DNA of 64,000 nt from Thiobacillus sp. 63-78 (GTDB lineage Bacteria > Pseudomonadota > Gammaproteobacteria > Burkholderiales > Thiobacillaceae). The stretch spans positions 124,001 to 188,000 of the forward strand of contig MKWM01000018.1 in assembly GCA_001899765.1 (NCBI GenBank), given 5' to 3'. Positions 8,590-17,580 of this stretch are shown in pieces; position 1 is the first letter of the stretch; every line of letters starts with the position of its first letter. The position numbers and the translations under genes are program-made. The notes under the pieces are model-generated. The model made no database searches. It had not been told where the DNA came from and saw only the letters and a program-made list of their open reading frames with translations.

Positions 8590-8729
8590 CATGGGGAATG
8601 CCGGATGCGGGCATGGCCAATACGCGGTGCCGGCCCCGGAGCCGCGCAGAATGTAGCGCCCGTCGCCGCCCGGCCTCGCGCCCGCTGCGGCGACTTGCCG
8701 CGCGGCGTTTTTATGGGCACTGTGCGGCC

Positions 8730-9755
8730 ATGACCGCCGCCCCCGCCCCTTTCTCCGCCACCCGTTATCAGATCGCCGCCTGGGTGCTGATGGCGATCGG
8801 ATTGTTGTTCACTCTGGTGTTTCACCTGCTCCCCGCATTGCTGTCCGGTTTGCTGATGGCGCAATTGGTGCACCTGCTGGCGCCGCATATGGTCATCGGC
8901 CGTCTCGACCACGCCTGGGCCAAGGTGCTGGTGGTGTCCCTGGTTACCCTGGTGGTGCTCGGCGCGCTGGCAGGGCTCACCACCGGCGCGATTCTGTATT
9001 TGCGGACCGAAGGCGGGCTCGCCGGGCTGTTGACCAAAATGGCCGAGATCATCGAGAACTCCCGCCACCTGCTGCCGATGTGGGCGGCCGCCTGGCTGCC
9101 GCAGGGAGACGGATCGGTCGTTCGGGCGGGGCTGGTCGAATGGCTGCGCACGCATGCGCTGGAGATCCGCCAATTCGGCGGCGACGCTGGGCGCGTCCTG
9201 CTGCATTCCATCATCGGCCTCATCATCGGCAGCTTTATCGCCCTGCGCGAGGCGCGCCCGGCGCAGGCACTGGCGCCGCTGGCTCAGGCGATGCACGAAC
9301 GCGTGTCGCGCCTGAGTGAAGCCTTCCGCCGCGTGGTCTTCGCGCAGGTCCGCATCTCGGCATTGAATGCGCTGCTGACCGGAATTTACCTGATGCTGGT
9401 GCTGCCCGCCTTCGGCCTGCATCTGCCTTTTACCAAGACCATGATCATCGTGACTTTCGTGGTCGGTCTGCTCCCGGTGCTGGGCAACCTCATTTCCAAC
9501 ACGATCATCATCATCATTTCGCTCTCCCATTCCTTGCATGTGGCGGCCGCCTCACTGATCTTCCTGATCTTCATCCACAAACTCGAATATTTCGTGAATG
9601 CCCGTATCATCGGCGGGCAGATCCAGGCGCGCGCATGGGAGCTGCTGATTGCCATGCTGGTCATGGAAGCCGCGTTCGGCGTACGGGGGCTCATCGCCGC
9701 GCCGATCTTTTACGCCTACATCAAAAAAGAACTGTCTGACCGGGAGTTAATTTAA
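8730..9755 (+). CDS. AI-2E family transporter / PerM-like permease
   Basis: A 341-residue integral membrane protein of the AI-2E transporter (UPF0118/PerM) family. Hydrophobic segments lie near residues 12-60, 75-100 and 155-175, followed by a long amphipathic region and C-terminal helices including FVVGLLPVLGNLISNTIIII, close to the family's PxxG signature. Members range from quorum-signal exporters to Na+/H+ antiporters, so the substrate is unknown. ATG 8730 was chosen because the upstream in-frame region back to 8535 is arginine-rich and not membrane-like. It ends two bases before the ACT-domain gene, so the two are likely co-transcribed. Confidence 0.85.
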   Translation: MTAAPAPFSATRYQIAAWVLMAIGLLFTLVFHLLPALLSGLLMAQLVHLLAPHMVIGRLDHAWAKVLVVSLVTLVVLGALAGLTTGAILYLRTEGGLAGLLTKMAEIIENSRHLLPMWAAAWLPQGDGSVVRAGLVEWLRTHALEIRQFGGDAGRVLLHSIIGLIIGSFIALREARPAQALAPLAQAMHERVSRLSEAFRRVVFAQVRISALNALLTGIYLMLVLPAFGLHLPFTKTMIIVTFVVGLLPVLGNLISNTIIIIISLSHSLHVAAASLIFLIFIHKLEYFVNARIIGGQIQARAWELLIAMLVMEAAFGVRGLIAAPIFYAYIKKELSDRELI

Positions 9756-9757
9756 GC

Positions 9758-10297
9758 ATGTCCAACGACACCGAATCACTCGTCATCACTGCCAGCGGCG
9801 AAGACAAAATCGGCCTGGTGGAAGGGTTCACCCGCCGCATCTCGGATAGCGGCTGCAACATCGAGGAATCGCGCATGGCCGCGCTCGGCGGACGTTTTGC
9901 GCTGCTGATGCGCGTATCGGGAAACTGGGATGCCCTGGCCAAACTCGAAGCGCGGCTTCCCGCTGTCTCCGAGGAACTCGGCCTGTCGCTCACCCAGCAG
10001 CGCACTCGCCCGGCGCACGCCGGCAAACCGCTGATTCCCTATACCGTGGAAGTCGCCGCGCTCGACCAGCCCGGCATCGTCAACAGCCTGGCCAACTTCT
10101 TCGCGCGGCTGCACATCAACATCGAAGCGCTCGACACCGAAACCTACCCGGCTCCGCACACCGGTGCGCCGATGTTCGCAGTCCACATGACGCTGGGCAT
10201 CCCGGCGGAGGCCCACATCGCCACCCTGCGCGGCGATTTTCTCGATTATTGCGACGACCAGAATCTCGACGCAACGTTTGAACCGGTGCGGATGTGA
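9758..10297 (+). CDS. GcvR-like protein with two ACT domains
   Basis: A 179-residue cytoplasmic protein with two ACT domains (about residues 7-80, VITASGEDKIGLVEGFTRRI, and 95-175, VEVAALDQPGIVNSLANFFA). This is the arrangement of GcvR-type regulators that modulate the glycine cleavage system through GcvA. Residue IEALDTETYPAPHTGAPMF is a family-conserved stretch. No gcv genes are adjacent, so the regulatory target is not shown by context. Confidence 0.85.
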   Translation: MSNDTESLVITASGEDKIGLVEGFTRRISDSGCNIEESRMAALGGRFALLMRVSGNWDALAKLEARLPAVSEELGLSLTQQRTRPAHAGKPLIPYTVEVAALDQPGIVNSLANFFARLHINIEALDTETYPAPHTGAPMFAVHMTLGIPAEAHIATLRGDFLDYCDDQNLDATFEPVRM

Positions 10298-10776
10298 GGA
10301 GGATCGCGTCGGGGCGGCCCAACCCTGTGAAGCAAGCCGGGCAGGCCCTCGTGCTGGCACTGGCAATGCATGCCGGCGCCGCGCAGGCGGGCCTCTATGC
10401 GGATGATCTGGCCCGCTGCCTGGTCGAATCGACGACGGCGGCCGACAAGAATGCGCTGGTCAAGTGGATGTTCGCCACCATGGCCCTGCATCCCGCGGTC
10501 AAATCGATCGCGTCGGTCACCGATGCAGAGCGCACCCGGTCGACCCGGTCCACCGCGGAATTATTCGAGAAGCTGCTCATCGGATCGTGCCGTACGCAGG
10601 CGCAGCAGGCCGTGAAATACGAAGGCGCCATCGCGCTGCAGTCCGGCTTCCAGATCCTCGGCCAGGTCGCCGCCCGCGAATTGTTCGCTGATCCGAATGT
10701 GGCCCATGGACTCGCGGAACTGGAGAAATATATCGATAGCCCGAAAATCGGCCAGGTACTCGCTCCGGCGCAATAG
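10294..10776 (+). CDS. Exported hypothetical protein
   Basis: About 160 residues with an N-terminal signal peptide (hydrophobic stretch ALVLALAMHAGAAQA, cleavage likely before GLYADD). The mature part is a mostly helical domain with two cysteines (LARCLVES and LIGSCRTQ) that could form a disulfide. No known family recognised. The start is uncertain: GTG 10294 overlaps the previous stop (GTGA), whereas GTG 10327 gives a shorter signal peptide and lies 24 bases after an AGGAGG. It is probably the last gene of the unit that begins at 8730. Confidence 0.65.
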   Translation: MRRIASGRPNPVKQAGQALVLALAMHAGAAQAGLYADDLARCLVESTTAADKNALVKWMFATMALHPAVKSIASVTDAERTRSTRSTAELFEKLLIGSCRTQAQQAVKYEGAIALQSGFQILGQVAARELFADPNVAHGLAELEKYIDSPKIGQVLAPAQ

Positions 10777-10777
10777 C

Positions 10778-10822
10778 CCGGGCAGCGGCGCCTGGCTTAG
10801 TCCGGGCAGCGGCGCCTGGCTT
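10778..10822. repeat. Direct repeat of 21 bp in a convergent intergenic region
   Basis: CCGGGCAGCGGCGCCTGGCT plus one T occurs at 10778-10798 and again at 10802-10822, separated by three bases. It lies between two convergent genes and contains internal complementary GGCGCC, so it may fold as tandem hairpins acting as a bidirectional terminator, but there is no T-tract. Confidence 0.7.
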
Positions 10823-10834
10823 CGCCCGGCTGGG

Positions 10835-11800
10835 CTATTCGTCGGCGCTGACGCCAAGCGCGACGTCATCCGCCGGCATCGTTTCGTGACCGGTTTTTCT
10901 GTGCGGCTGATTGCGCATCAACGCCGCCTCGACACGCGCCGCCTGCAACGCATGCCGATCGAGTACGACGGGATAAAGCCGGCAGTGCTTCTCGATCAGT
11001 TCGGCCTGCCGGAATGCGGCGAACTCAAGCCGGCTGCGGGCGGCGATGTCGAGATGCGGCAGCAGCAGCATCCACGGCGCCTGCCACGCATGGTAATCAT
11101 GCACCAGCCGGATGTGCGCCTCGTCCATGCCGGTCGTGGAGATGAACAGCTGCGGAAAGGCGTCGGCCTCCAGCACGCGTCCATGCAAATGTTCGCCGCC
11201 CCGCAGCGTATGCAGCCCCAGCCCGGCGCCATCATCCGAGCGGCGGAACCATTGCGCCGTACCGCTGGCGAGACTGTTCACATGGCGCGTCAGGTACACG
11301 CCGGCGGGCTCGTCGAGATCGGCCACCGCCGCACTCCCGAAATGCTCCTGCGCGGCCAGTCCGGCGCGCCAGTCGAGCGGCGGCCTGGTGTCGGTTTCGA
11401 CATGGGTGCGCACGCTGTGCAGCAGCGCGAGCGGCTGCTCATCCCGATCGAGCAGCCAGAGTTCGAACTGGTCGCGAAAGGCGAACGGCACCGCGCGATG
11501 CACCTCGAGCAGATGTTCATAGACCACCGCGCCCATGTCTTCCAGCCGCCTGAAGTCGTCCGACGGGTACAGCGGCCCGCGCTTCAGCCCCGTTTCCGCC
11601 GACCAGTGGCCATAGCGGATGTCGGAAATCTGCGCCCGCCGTCCGGCGCGCCCCAGGCCGTCGAGCAGGGCATCGTTGGCGACATAGATATCCCATTCGA
11701 TGCCGTCGGTCGTCACGGCTTCGGCCGACAGGTAGCGGACCGTATGCATCACGCCACGAAATGGGTTGAGCAGGCGCTGGGCGTAACATTCGATCCGCAT
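10835..11800 (-). CDS. Hypothetical protein, 321 residues
   Basis: I do not recognise a family. The protein begins MRIECYAQRLLNPFRGVMH and contains evenly distributed aromatic and charged residues, no signal peptide and no membrane helix. Segments such as VNSLASGTAQWFRR, LHGRVLEADAFPQLFIST and EFAAFRQAELIEKHCRLYP look like a soluble globular protein. The ATG at 11800 (or GTG 11809) was chosen over the longer frame to 12346, which would overlap the divergent lipoprotein gene antisense. It is transcribed alone, convergent with the gene ending at 10776. Confidence 0.65.
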   Translation of the reverse strand: MRIECYAQRLLNPFRGVMHTVRYLSAEAVTTDGIEWDIYVANDALLDGLGRAGRRAQISDIRYGHWSAETGLKRGPLYPSDDFRRLEDMGAVVYEHLLEVHRAVPFAFRDQFELWLLDRDEQPLALLHSVRTHVETDTRPPLDWRAGLAAQEHFGSAAVADLDEPAGVYLTRHVNSLASGTAQWFRRSDDGAGLGLHTLRGGEHLHGRVLEADAFPQLFISTTGMDEAHIRLVHDYHAWQAPWMLLLPHLDIAARSRLEFAAFRQAELIEKHCRLYPVVLDRHALQAARVEAALMRNQPHRKTGHETMPADDVALGVSADE

Positions 11801-11948
11801 GTCATGCACTTTACATGACGCGCGATTCAAGGCAAGGCGAGGCAAGGCGCGGCGATCGGTCGATGCCTGTGCTTCGCTCAAAGTTCGGCGTGCCCCCCCC
11901 GCGTTGGTGGCATAATGCGGATATTCGCATCTCTTTGAAGGATCTACG

Positions 11949-12527
11949 ATGAAAGCGACCGTCCTGTCCTTGTCCGCCCTGGCCCTGCTGGCCGGCTGTG
12001 CGAGCGGCCCGAGCGCCGAACAGCAGGCCGCCATGGCGACCGACGCCCGCAAGGCGGCGGGCACCCTGATCCAGCAACTGGGCGGCGAACTGAAAGCCGC
12101 GCTTGCCGAAAAAGGCCCGGACGGCGCGATCGGCGTCTGCAAGCAACGTGCGCCGCAGATCGCGGCCGAGGTCTCCCGACAGTCCGGCTTCGTGGTCACG
12201 CGCGTCAGCCCGAAGAACCGCAACCCCGCCGGTGTGCCCGATGCCTGGGAAGCGCAGGCGCAGGCCGGCCTCGAGAAGCGCTTGGCGGCGGCCGAGAAGC
12301 CCGAGACACTGGATACCTGGCAGGTCGTCAGCACGCCGACGGGCAAGCAGTTCCGCTACGCGAAGGCGCTTCCCGTCCAGCCGGCCTGCCTGACCTGCCA
12401 TGGCGATCCGGCGAAGATGGCCGACGGGGTGAAGGCGCGTCTGGCGGCAGACTATCCGCTCGACAAGGCGACCGGCTACGCGCCGGGCATGCTGCGCGGC
12501 ATCGTGTCGGTCAAGCGCGACCTGTAG
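11949..12527 (+). CDS. DUF3365 (Tll0287-like) haem-binding lipoprotein
   Basis: A 192-residue lipoprotein. The lipobox LLAGC puts Cys18 at the mature N terminus. The mature domain matches the Tll0287-like/DUF3365 family, with GVCKQRAPQIA near residue 60 and a single haem c attachment motif CLTCH near residue 148 (PVQPACLTCHGDP). Family members are periplasmic redox or gas/haem sensors, often fused to signalling domains; here it is free-standing. ATG 11949 has AGGAT about eight bases upstream. Its electron partner is not visible. Confidence 0.88.
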   Translation: MKATVLSLSALALLAGCASGPSAEQQAAMATDARKAAGTLIQQLGGELKAALAEKGPDGAIGVCKQRAPQIAAEVSRQSGFVVTRVSPKNRNPAGVPDAWEAQAQAGLEKRLAAAEKPETLDTWQVVSTPTGKQFRYAKALPVQPACLTCHGDPAKMADGVKARLAADYPLDKATGYAPGMLRGIVSVKRDL

Positions 12528-12838
12528 GAATCCCTCCGGCAAGGGCGCCAAAGGGGCCAGTCCGGATGGCCCTTACGCCACCTACGCTACGAGCCGAGCG
12601 GCAACATCGCGGGCACGGTGCCGACGCATCACGCTCCCGTACGGCAATGCATTCAGCCCCTTCCACCACCGCCCGGGCGCGACACGCCACGCCGCCGCCA
12701 TGCCCGATGTCTACAGCCCGCTCAACTGGCTCGGCCAGAAAGGCCACGACAGAATATTTGTACAGCAAGACTTCAGTCCGGGGCATCGTTGCCGATTATT
12801 CACGTGATGTGTCCAAGTCTGTCGCGGGGGTATGCAGC

Positions 12839-14179
12839 GTGTTGAATCGTCTTGTCGGAATGTGGTCGGGAAATCGGGAAAATACAGCTGCGCCACCGCC
12901 GCCACGCGTCGAGCCCCCGCAGGTCGTCAAGCCGGCGGGCAAGGCGCCGTCGGTCATGCGCCGCGAGGCCATGCTGGGCCGTGATCAGCGCGTGGCGGGC
13001 TATACCTTCATGCTGCGCCGGGCAAGCGACGAACACGTCGATCCCGGCCTGACCGATGTGCAGCGTCTCTACGACGAAACCTTGCTGGGCAACCTGCAGC
13101 GCATGGATATTGCGCGTCTCCTCGGCCAGCGGCTGGCATTCGTGCCGATTGCGCCGTCGACCCTGAATCATCCGCTCATCGAGCAATGGCCTGCCGCCGG
13201 CACGGTCTGGCAGCTGAATATCGATACCCGGGCGCCGGCAGACGATGCTCTGGCGGCCCGGCTGGGCGAGTTGAGAGCGCGCGGATTCAGCTTTGCGGCG
13301 CAGGCGAACGCGGTCATCCGTCCCGAACACCACGGGCTTCTGCCGCATGTGGATTATGTGGTGATGGATGTCAGCAGCGAGGATATTCCCACCATCACCG
13401 CCCAGATTGCCGCCGTGTCGAAACTGGCCGCCGGCAAGCGCTTTGTCGCGACCGACGTGCAGACGCTGGAAACATTTCACATGTGCCACAAGCTCCAGTT
13501 CGCGCTGTTCATGGGGCCATTCATCACCCGGCGGGAAAATCTGGGGAACCCGGTCATGGGGCCGTCACGCGCCAAGGTGCTGGACCTGATGAACCGGGTG
13601 CGTACCGGGGCCGAACAGCCCGAACTGGCGGCCCAGTTCCGGCACGATCCGGCGCTGTCGGTGCGACTGCTGCGCTACGTCAATTCCCCCGGCATGGGGC
13701 TGATGAACAAGGTCGGCGGTATCGAGCAGGCCTTGATGGTGATGGGCCAGGACAAGCTGTATCGCTGGCTGACGCTGATCCTGTTCACCGGCGGCCAGAC
13801 CCAGGAACTCGACCAGGCCGTACTGGAAAATGCGCTGGTGCGCGGCCGGGTGGCGGAACAACTGGCTGGCCGCGCCCTGTTTGCCAAGGCACGCGACGAG
13901 ATTTTTGTCGCCGGATTGTTTTCCTTGCTGGACGTGGTGATGCGCATGCCGATGGAGCAGGTGCTGAAGCAGATCAGCCTGCCGGCCGAGATCACCGAGG
14001 CCATCGTCTCGCAGCGCGGTCCCTATGCCCCCTACCTGGCGCTGGCCATCGCTTGCGAGCAGGACGATCAGAACAGCATCGAAGCCCTGGCCAAACAGAT
14101 CGGGCGCGATGTGGCCGACATCAACGGCGTGCACATGGATGCGCTGCTATGGGCGCAGCCGCTCTCCTCCGACGTATGA
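12839..14179 (+). CDS. HDOD domain protein with a degenerate EAL-like N-terminal region
   Basis: About 446 residues. The N-terminal half (VMRREAMLGRDQRVAGYTFM, then VDYVVMDVSSEDIP) is arranged like the EAL domain of YuxH/CdgJ-type EAL-HDOD proteins but lacks a clear EAL catalytic motif, so phosphodiesterase activity is unlikely. The C-terminal half is an HDOD domain (LLRYVNSPGMGLMNKVGGIE, then ARDEIFVAGLFSLLDVVMRM). Such proteins act in c-di-GMP-linked regulation of motility or surface life. The start is uncertain: GTG 12839 follows a GGGGGT; ATG 12860 is the alternative. Confidence 0.82.
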   Translation: MLNRLVGMWSGNRENTAAPPPPRVEPPQVVKPAGKAPSVMRREAMLGRDQRVAGYTFMLRRASDEHVDPGLTDVQRLYDETLLGNLQRMDIARLLGQRLAFVPIAPSTLNHPLIEQWPAAGTVWQLNIDTRAPADDALAARLGELRARGFSFAAQANAVIRPEHHGLLPHVDYVVMDVSSEDIPTITAQIAAVSKLAAGKRFVATDVQTLETFHMCHKLQFALFMGPFITRRENLGNPVMGPSRAKVLDLMNRVRTGAEQPELAAQFRHDPALSVRLLRYVNSPGMGLMNKVGGIEQALMVMGQDKLYRWLTLILFTGGQTQELDQAVLENALVRGRVAEQLAGRALFAKARDEIFVAGLFSLLDVVMRMPMEQVLKQISLPAEITEAIVSQRGPYAPYLALAIACEQDDQNSIEALAKQIGRDVADINGVHMDALLWAQPLSSDV

Positions 14180-14186
14180 CCTGAGC

Positions 14187-14474
14187 ATGCCGATCGCTCC
14201 GGATGCGGCATGGTGGGTCTACATGCTGCGCTGCGCCGACGGCTCGCTCTATACCGGCATCACGACCGACGTGGCGCGCCGCGTCGTCGAACACAACGGC
14301 GGGAGCGGTACGGGCGCCCGCTACACCCGCAGCCGGCGGCCGGTGCAACTGGTCTACGTTGAAGCCGCCGCCAGCCGGGCCGAAGCGGCACGGCGCGAAG
14401 CGGCAATCAAGCGTCTGGACCGTACGCACAAGCTCGCGTTGTGCGCGTCCGTTCGCTCATCCAGCAGCGGTTAA
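14187..14474 (+). CDS. GIY-YIG nuclease domain protein (YhbQ/UPF0213-like)
   Basis: A 95-residue single-domain GIY-YIG protein. The motif appears as WVYMLRCADGSLYTGITTD, followed by RRVVEHNGG and AARREAAIKRL, where the family's Arg and Glu residues reside. The size matches UPF0213 proteins such as E. coli YhbQ, thought to be DNA-nicking nucleases. It starts eight bases after the HDOD stop and is convergent with the patatin gene. Confidence 0.9.
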   Translation: MPIAPDAAWWVYMLRCADGSLYTGITTDVARRVVEHNGGSGTGARYTRSRRPVQLVYVEAAASRAEAARREAAIKRLDRTHKLALCASVRSSSSG

Positions 14475-14481
14475 CGGCGGT

Positions 14482-15405
14482 TCAACCTTGCAGATGGCGC
14501 TGTAACTGCGGCATGGCCACTTCGACCGCGCGCCGTCCCGCGTCGATCGCAACATCGCCCCTGTGAAAATCCATCAAGCCCAGATCCGCGAGCAGTGGCG
14601 TCACCATCATGTCCGCCGGTTCGCCGGCCAGCCGGCTGCGCGTGATCAGCACCTGCATGATGTTGATGCTGCTCGCCAGCACGTCGAGCATGGCCGGCGG
14701 CCTGGCGCCGCTGTCGTGGTTGAGGAGGCGTTGCGACATGCTGTGCTGGAGGCGTGCCATCGTGCCGTCGGCCCGCGCATCCGCTTCTGGCGGGGCATGC
14801 GGGCGTGGGCCGTCCCGGGCCGGCCCGGGCTTGAGGTGACGCCCCAGCAGGTCGGCATTCAGATCGACCGCAATCACGAGATCGGCCCCCATCGCCCGAC
14901 ACAGCGACACCGGCACAGGGTTGACCAGGCCGCCATCGACCAGCCAGCGGCCGTCGTGCAGCACGGGTGTGAACAGCCCCGGCAAGGCGATCGAGGCGCG
15001 CACCGCGTCCGACACCCCGCCCTCGCGCAGCCACACTTCGCGGCCGCGCTGCAGGTCGGTGGCGACGGCGCCGAACGGGCGCGCCAGTTCGCCGATGTCG
15101 CGATCGACGAAGTGGCGGCGGAAGAATTCGATCAGCTTGTCGCCCTTGATCAACCCGCTGCCGAGCGAAAAATCGAGAAAGCTCACCACGGTCTGTACGC
15201 GCAGGCTGCGCACCCACTGCTCCAACTGGTCGAGGTTGCCGGCTACGCAGGCGGCACCGACCAATGCGCCGATCGAAGTGCCGCAGACGATGTCGGGTTC
15301 GACGCCGGCGTCGGCCAGCGCACGAATGACGCCGATATGTGCCCAGCCGCGTGCCGAGCCGCTGCCCAGTGCCAGGCCGATGCGCGGGGCGGATGGTTTA
15401 CGCAC
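14482..15405 (-). CDS. Patatin-like phospholipase (RssA/NTE family)
   Basis: A 307-residue patatin-like hydrolase. The nucleophile elbow is GTSIGAL (GxSxG, near residue 46), the oxyanion loop is GLALGSGSARGWAHIGV near residue 9, and the catalytic Asp lies in VDGGLVNPVPV near residue 165. The Ser-Asp dyad therefore looks intact. GTG 15405 begins one base after the nrdJ stop at 15407 and puts the glycine-rich loop at the usual place; the longer in-frame start at 15525 would overlap nrdJ by about 120 bp. Lipid substrate unknown. Confidence 0.9.
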   Translation of the reverse strand: MRKPSAPRIGLALGSGSARGWAHIGVIRALADAGVEPDIVCGTSIGALVGAACVAGNLDQLEQWVRSLRVQTVVSFLDFSLGSGLIKGDKLIEFFRRHFVDRDIGELARPFGAVATDLQRGREVWLREGGVSDAVRASIALPGLFTPVLHDGRWLVDGGLVNPVPVSLCRAMGADLVIAVDLNADLLGRHLKPGPARDGPRPHAPPEADARADGTMARLQHSMSQRLLNHDSGARPPAMLDVLASSINIMQVLITRSRLAGEPADMMVTPLLADLGLMDFHRGDVAIDAGRRAVEVAMPQLQRHLQG

Positions 15406-15406
15406 C

Positions 15407-17209
15407 TCAGTCCGCCTCGCGTTCGATGCCGCAGCAGCGCACCCGCTCGCCATCCGGCTCGCTGAGAATGGCGCCGGTGATCGGGTTGGGGCGGAACACG
15501 GTGCAGCCCTTGAGGCCGAGCGCATGGGCTTGATGGTAGAGATCCTTGAAGCGTTCGAACGGGATGTCGGCGGCGACGTTGATGGTTTTCGAAATGGCGT
15601 TATCGACCAGGGGCTGCAACGCCGCCTGCATCTGCAGATGGGCGAGCGGGTCGATCTGTTGCGCCTCGATCAGCGTCGGCGGCAGACCGGCACGGCCCTG
15701 CTGCTGCCATCGATGCACCGCGTAATCGACCACGCGATGGGTGCGATAGCGGCCGTCCGCCTCGAGCACGCGGCGTTCCGCTTCGGCCGAGAAAACCGGC
15801 TCGATGCCGCTGGACAGATTGTTGGCGAGCAGGCTGATGGTGCCGGCCGGCGCGATCGCCAAAACATGACTGTTGCGGATGCCGTGTGCGGCGATGGCGC
15901 CGCGGATGTCGGGCGGCAGGCGCAGGGCGAAGCCGCTCGCCAGAAAGGCATCGCGGTCGAAGGCGGGAAACGTGCCTTTTTCGCGCGCGAGTCCGATCGA
16001 TGCGCGATACGCAGCGTCGCGCACCGTCTGCATGGCCTGCGCGGCCAGCTGCCGCGCAGCGTCGCTGTCGTAGCGCAGGCCCAGCAGCACCAGCGCATCC
16101 GCCAGCCCGGTGATGCCGAGACCGATGCGTCGTTTCACACGGGCTTCGCGGGCCTGCGCAGGCAGCGGGTAGCGCGAGACGTCGATCACGTTGTCGAGAA
16201 AGCGTACGGCGAGGGTTGCCGCATCGGCCAGGGCGGCGAAATCGAGGCGGGCGTCGGCGCCAAACGGCGACACCACGAAAGCGGTCAGGTTGAGCGAACC
16301 GAGGTCGCAGGCGCCGTAGGGCGGCAGCGGGATCTCGCCGCACGGATTGGTGGCCGAGAGGATCTCGCGGTCGTGCAGGGTGTTCTCACGGTTGATCGGG
16401 TCGATGAACAGCACGCCCGGCTCGGCGGTGTCGTACGCCGCGCGCAGGATGCGCTGCCACAGGTCGCGCGCCTTCACCACGCGCGCTATCCGGCACGGCA
16501 GCGGCGCCGCGCTGCCGCTCCAGCGCCGTTCGACGAGCGGGCCGCCGGCCGTCTCGCCGGCGCGCAGAGGGAAGACCAGCGGCCAGTCGGCATTGTCCGC
16601 CACCGCGGCCATGAAGGCGTCGCTCACCAGCACCGACAGGTTGAAATGCCGCAGCACGGCGGGATTGCGCTTGGCCTCAACGAAGGTTTCGATGTCCGGG
16701 TGGTCGCCACGCAGCGTCGCCATCATCGCGCCGCGGCGCGCACCGGTCGACAGCAGGGTGGCGCACATCGCATCCCAGATGTGCATGAACGACACCGGAC
16801 CGGAGGCGATGCTGCCGGTGGCGGCCGCCACCGTGCCGGCCGGACGCAGGGTGGAGAAATCGTAGCCCACGCCGCCGCCGTGCTGCATGGTGAGTGCGCC
16901 TTCCTTCAGCGCTTCGAAGATGTGCTCGAGGTCGTCGCTGATCTCGCCCATGACGAAGCAGTTGAACAGCGTCACCCGGCGGTCGGTGCCGGCGCCGGCG
17001 AGAATGCGGCCGCCGGGCAGGAAGCGGAAATCATCCAGCAGCGTGGCAAAACGCCCGGCCCATTGTTCGCGCCCGTCTGTTTCGGCCTGCGCGATCGCCT
17101 GCGCCACACGCCGCCAGCTGGCGCGGATATCGGGTTCGTCCGCGGCACGGTAGCGGGTTTCCCAGATATGGCGGGAGATCTCCATGCTGAAAGGGTCGCT
17201 CGTTTTCAT
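15407..17209 (-). CDS. nrdJ: Adenosylcobalamin-dependent ribonucleoside-diphosphate reductase (class II, NrdJ)
   Basis: A 600-residue B12-dependent ribonucleotide reductase. It makes deoxyribonucleotides without oxygen or an iron/manganese radical subunit. Visible features are the active-site NPCGEIPLPPYGACDLGSLN (near residue 296) with the radical-site cysteine, TLFNCFVMG near residue 81, and GHSRHGGGVG-like QHGGGVGYDFSTLRPAG near 112. The C-terminal VRCCGIERE supplies the redox-active cysteine pair. The length is short for the 700-900-residue NrdJ group but fits the compact class II forms in betaproteobacteria. It is the first gene of a two-gene unit with patatin. Confidence 0.9.
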   Translation of the reverse strand: MKTSDPFSMEISRHIWETRYRAADEPDIRASWRRVAQAIAQAETDGREQWAGRFATLLDDFRFLPGGRILAGAGTDRRVTLFNCFVMGEISDDLEHIFEALKEGALTMQHGGGVGYDFSTLRPAGTVAAATGSIASGPVSFMHIWDAMCATLLSTGARRGAMMATLRGDHPDIETFVEAKRNPAVLRHFNLSVLVSDAFMAAVADNADWPLVFPLRAGETAGGPLVERRWSGSAAPLPCRIARVVKARDLWQRILRAAYDTAEPGVLFIDPINRENTLHDREILSATNPCGEIPLPPYGACDLGSLNLTAFVVSPFGADARLDFAALADAATLAVRFLDNVIDVSRYPLPAQAREARVKRRIGLGITGLADALVLLGLRYDSDAARQLAAQAMQTVRDAAYRASIGLAREKGTFPAFDRDAFLASGFALRLPPDIRGAIAAHGIRNSHVLAIAPAGTISLLANNLSSGIEPVFSAEAERRVLEADGRYRTHRVVDYAVHRWQQQGRAGLPPTLIEAQQIDPLAHLQMQAALQPLVDNAISKTINVAADIPFERFKDLYHQAHALGLKGCTVFRPNPITGAILSEPDGERVRCCGIEREAD

Positions 17210-17312
17210 GCGGATACGATATCAGGCGGCGATTGAGGCATTATCTGCCTCCTGATGTTTTCTGGGCAGTGGCCTTTGGCATGGCTGCTATGCGGATGCG
17301 GGTAAATGGCTG

Positions 17313-17486
17313 ATGGACGGACGGATCGAGCCTGCCGCGCCGTTCATTGACCGGTACGGTAACGAAAAGGAGCGAATCAAAGTCACCTATGAAACAGGCG
17401 GTGAGCGCAAGGTCTCGATCTGGGAAGTGCGTCCTGGAAAACGTAACCGGGCGCTGGTATTGATATCGATGTGGGTGAAGCGGTAA
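17313..17486 (+). CDS. Possible small gene, 57 residues, next to the orphan phage gene
   Basis: An open frame from ATG 17313 to TAA 17486 encodes a charged 57-residue peptide (RYGNEKERIKVTYETGGERK near the middle, RKVSIWEVRPGKRN later). It has no match I recognise. It lies in the otherwise empty 370-bp stretch 17210-17580 whose GC content is lower than its surroundings, like the gpG-type gene that follows. It may be phage cargo or chance. Confidence 0.35.
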   Translation: MDGRIEPAAPFIDRYGNEKERIKVTYETGGERKVSIWEVRPGKRNRALVLISMWVKR

Positions 17487-17580
17487 GCGCCGCCGACCTT
17501 CTAACGTCCGAAACGAACTGGGTAACCCAGGAGCCGATGCTCGCTTACCACACTAAGAATTATAGAACAGGAAAACTTGA

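Noticed and set aside
8535..8729. N-terminal extension of the AI-2E transporter
   Set aside because: Arginine-rich, overlaps the terminator of the previous gene and is not membrane-like; ATG 8730 is a better start.
14921..17236. 771-codon plus-strand frame opposite patatin and nrdJ
   Set aside because: Antisense shadow; nrdJ and patatin carry clear catalytic motifs on the minus strand.
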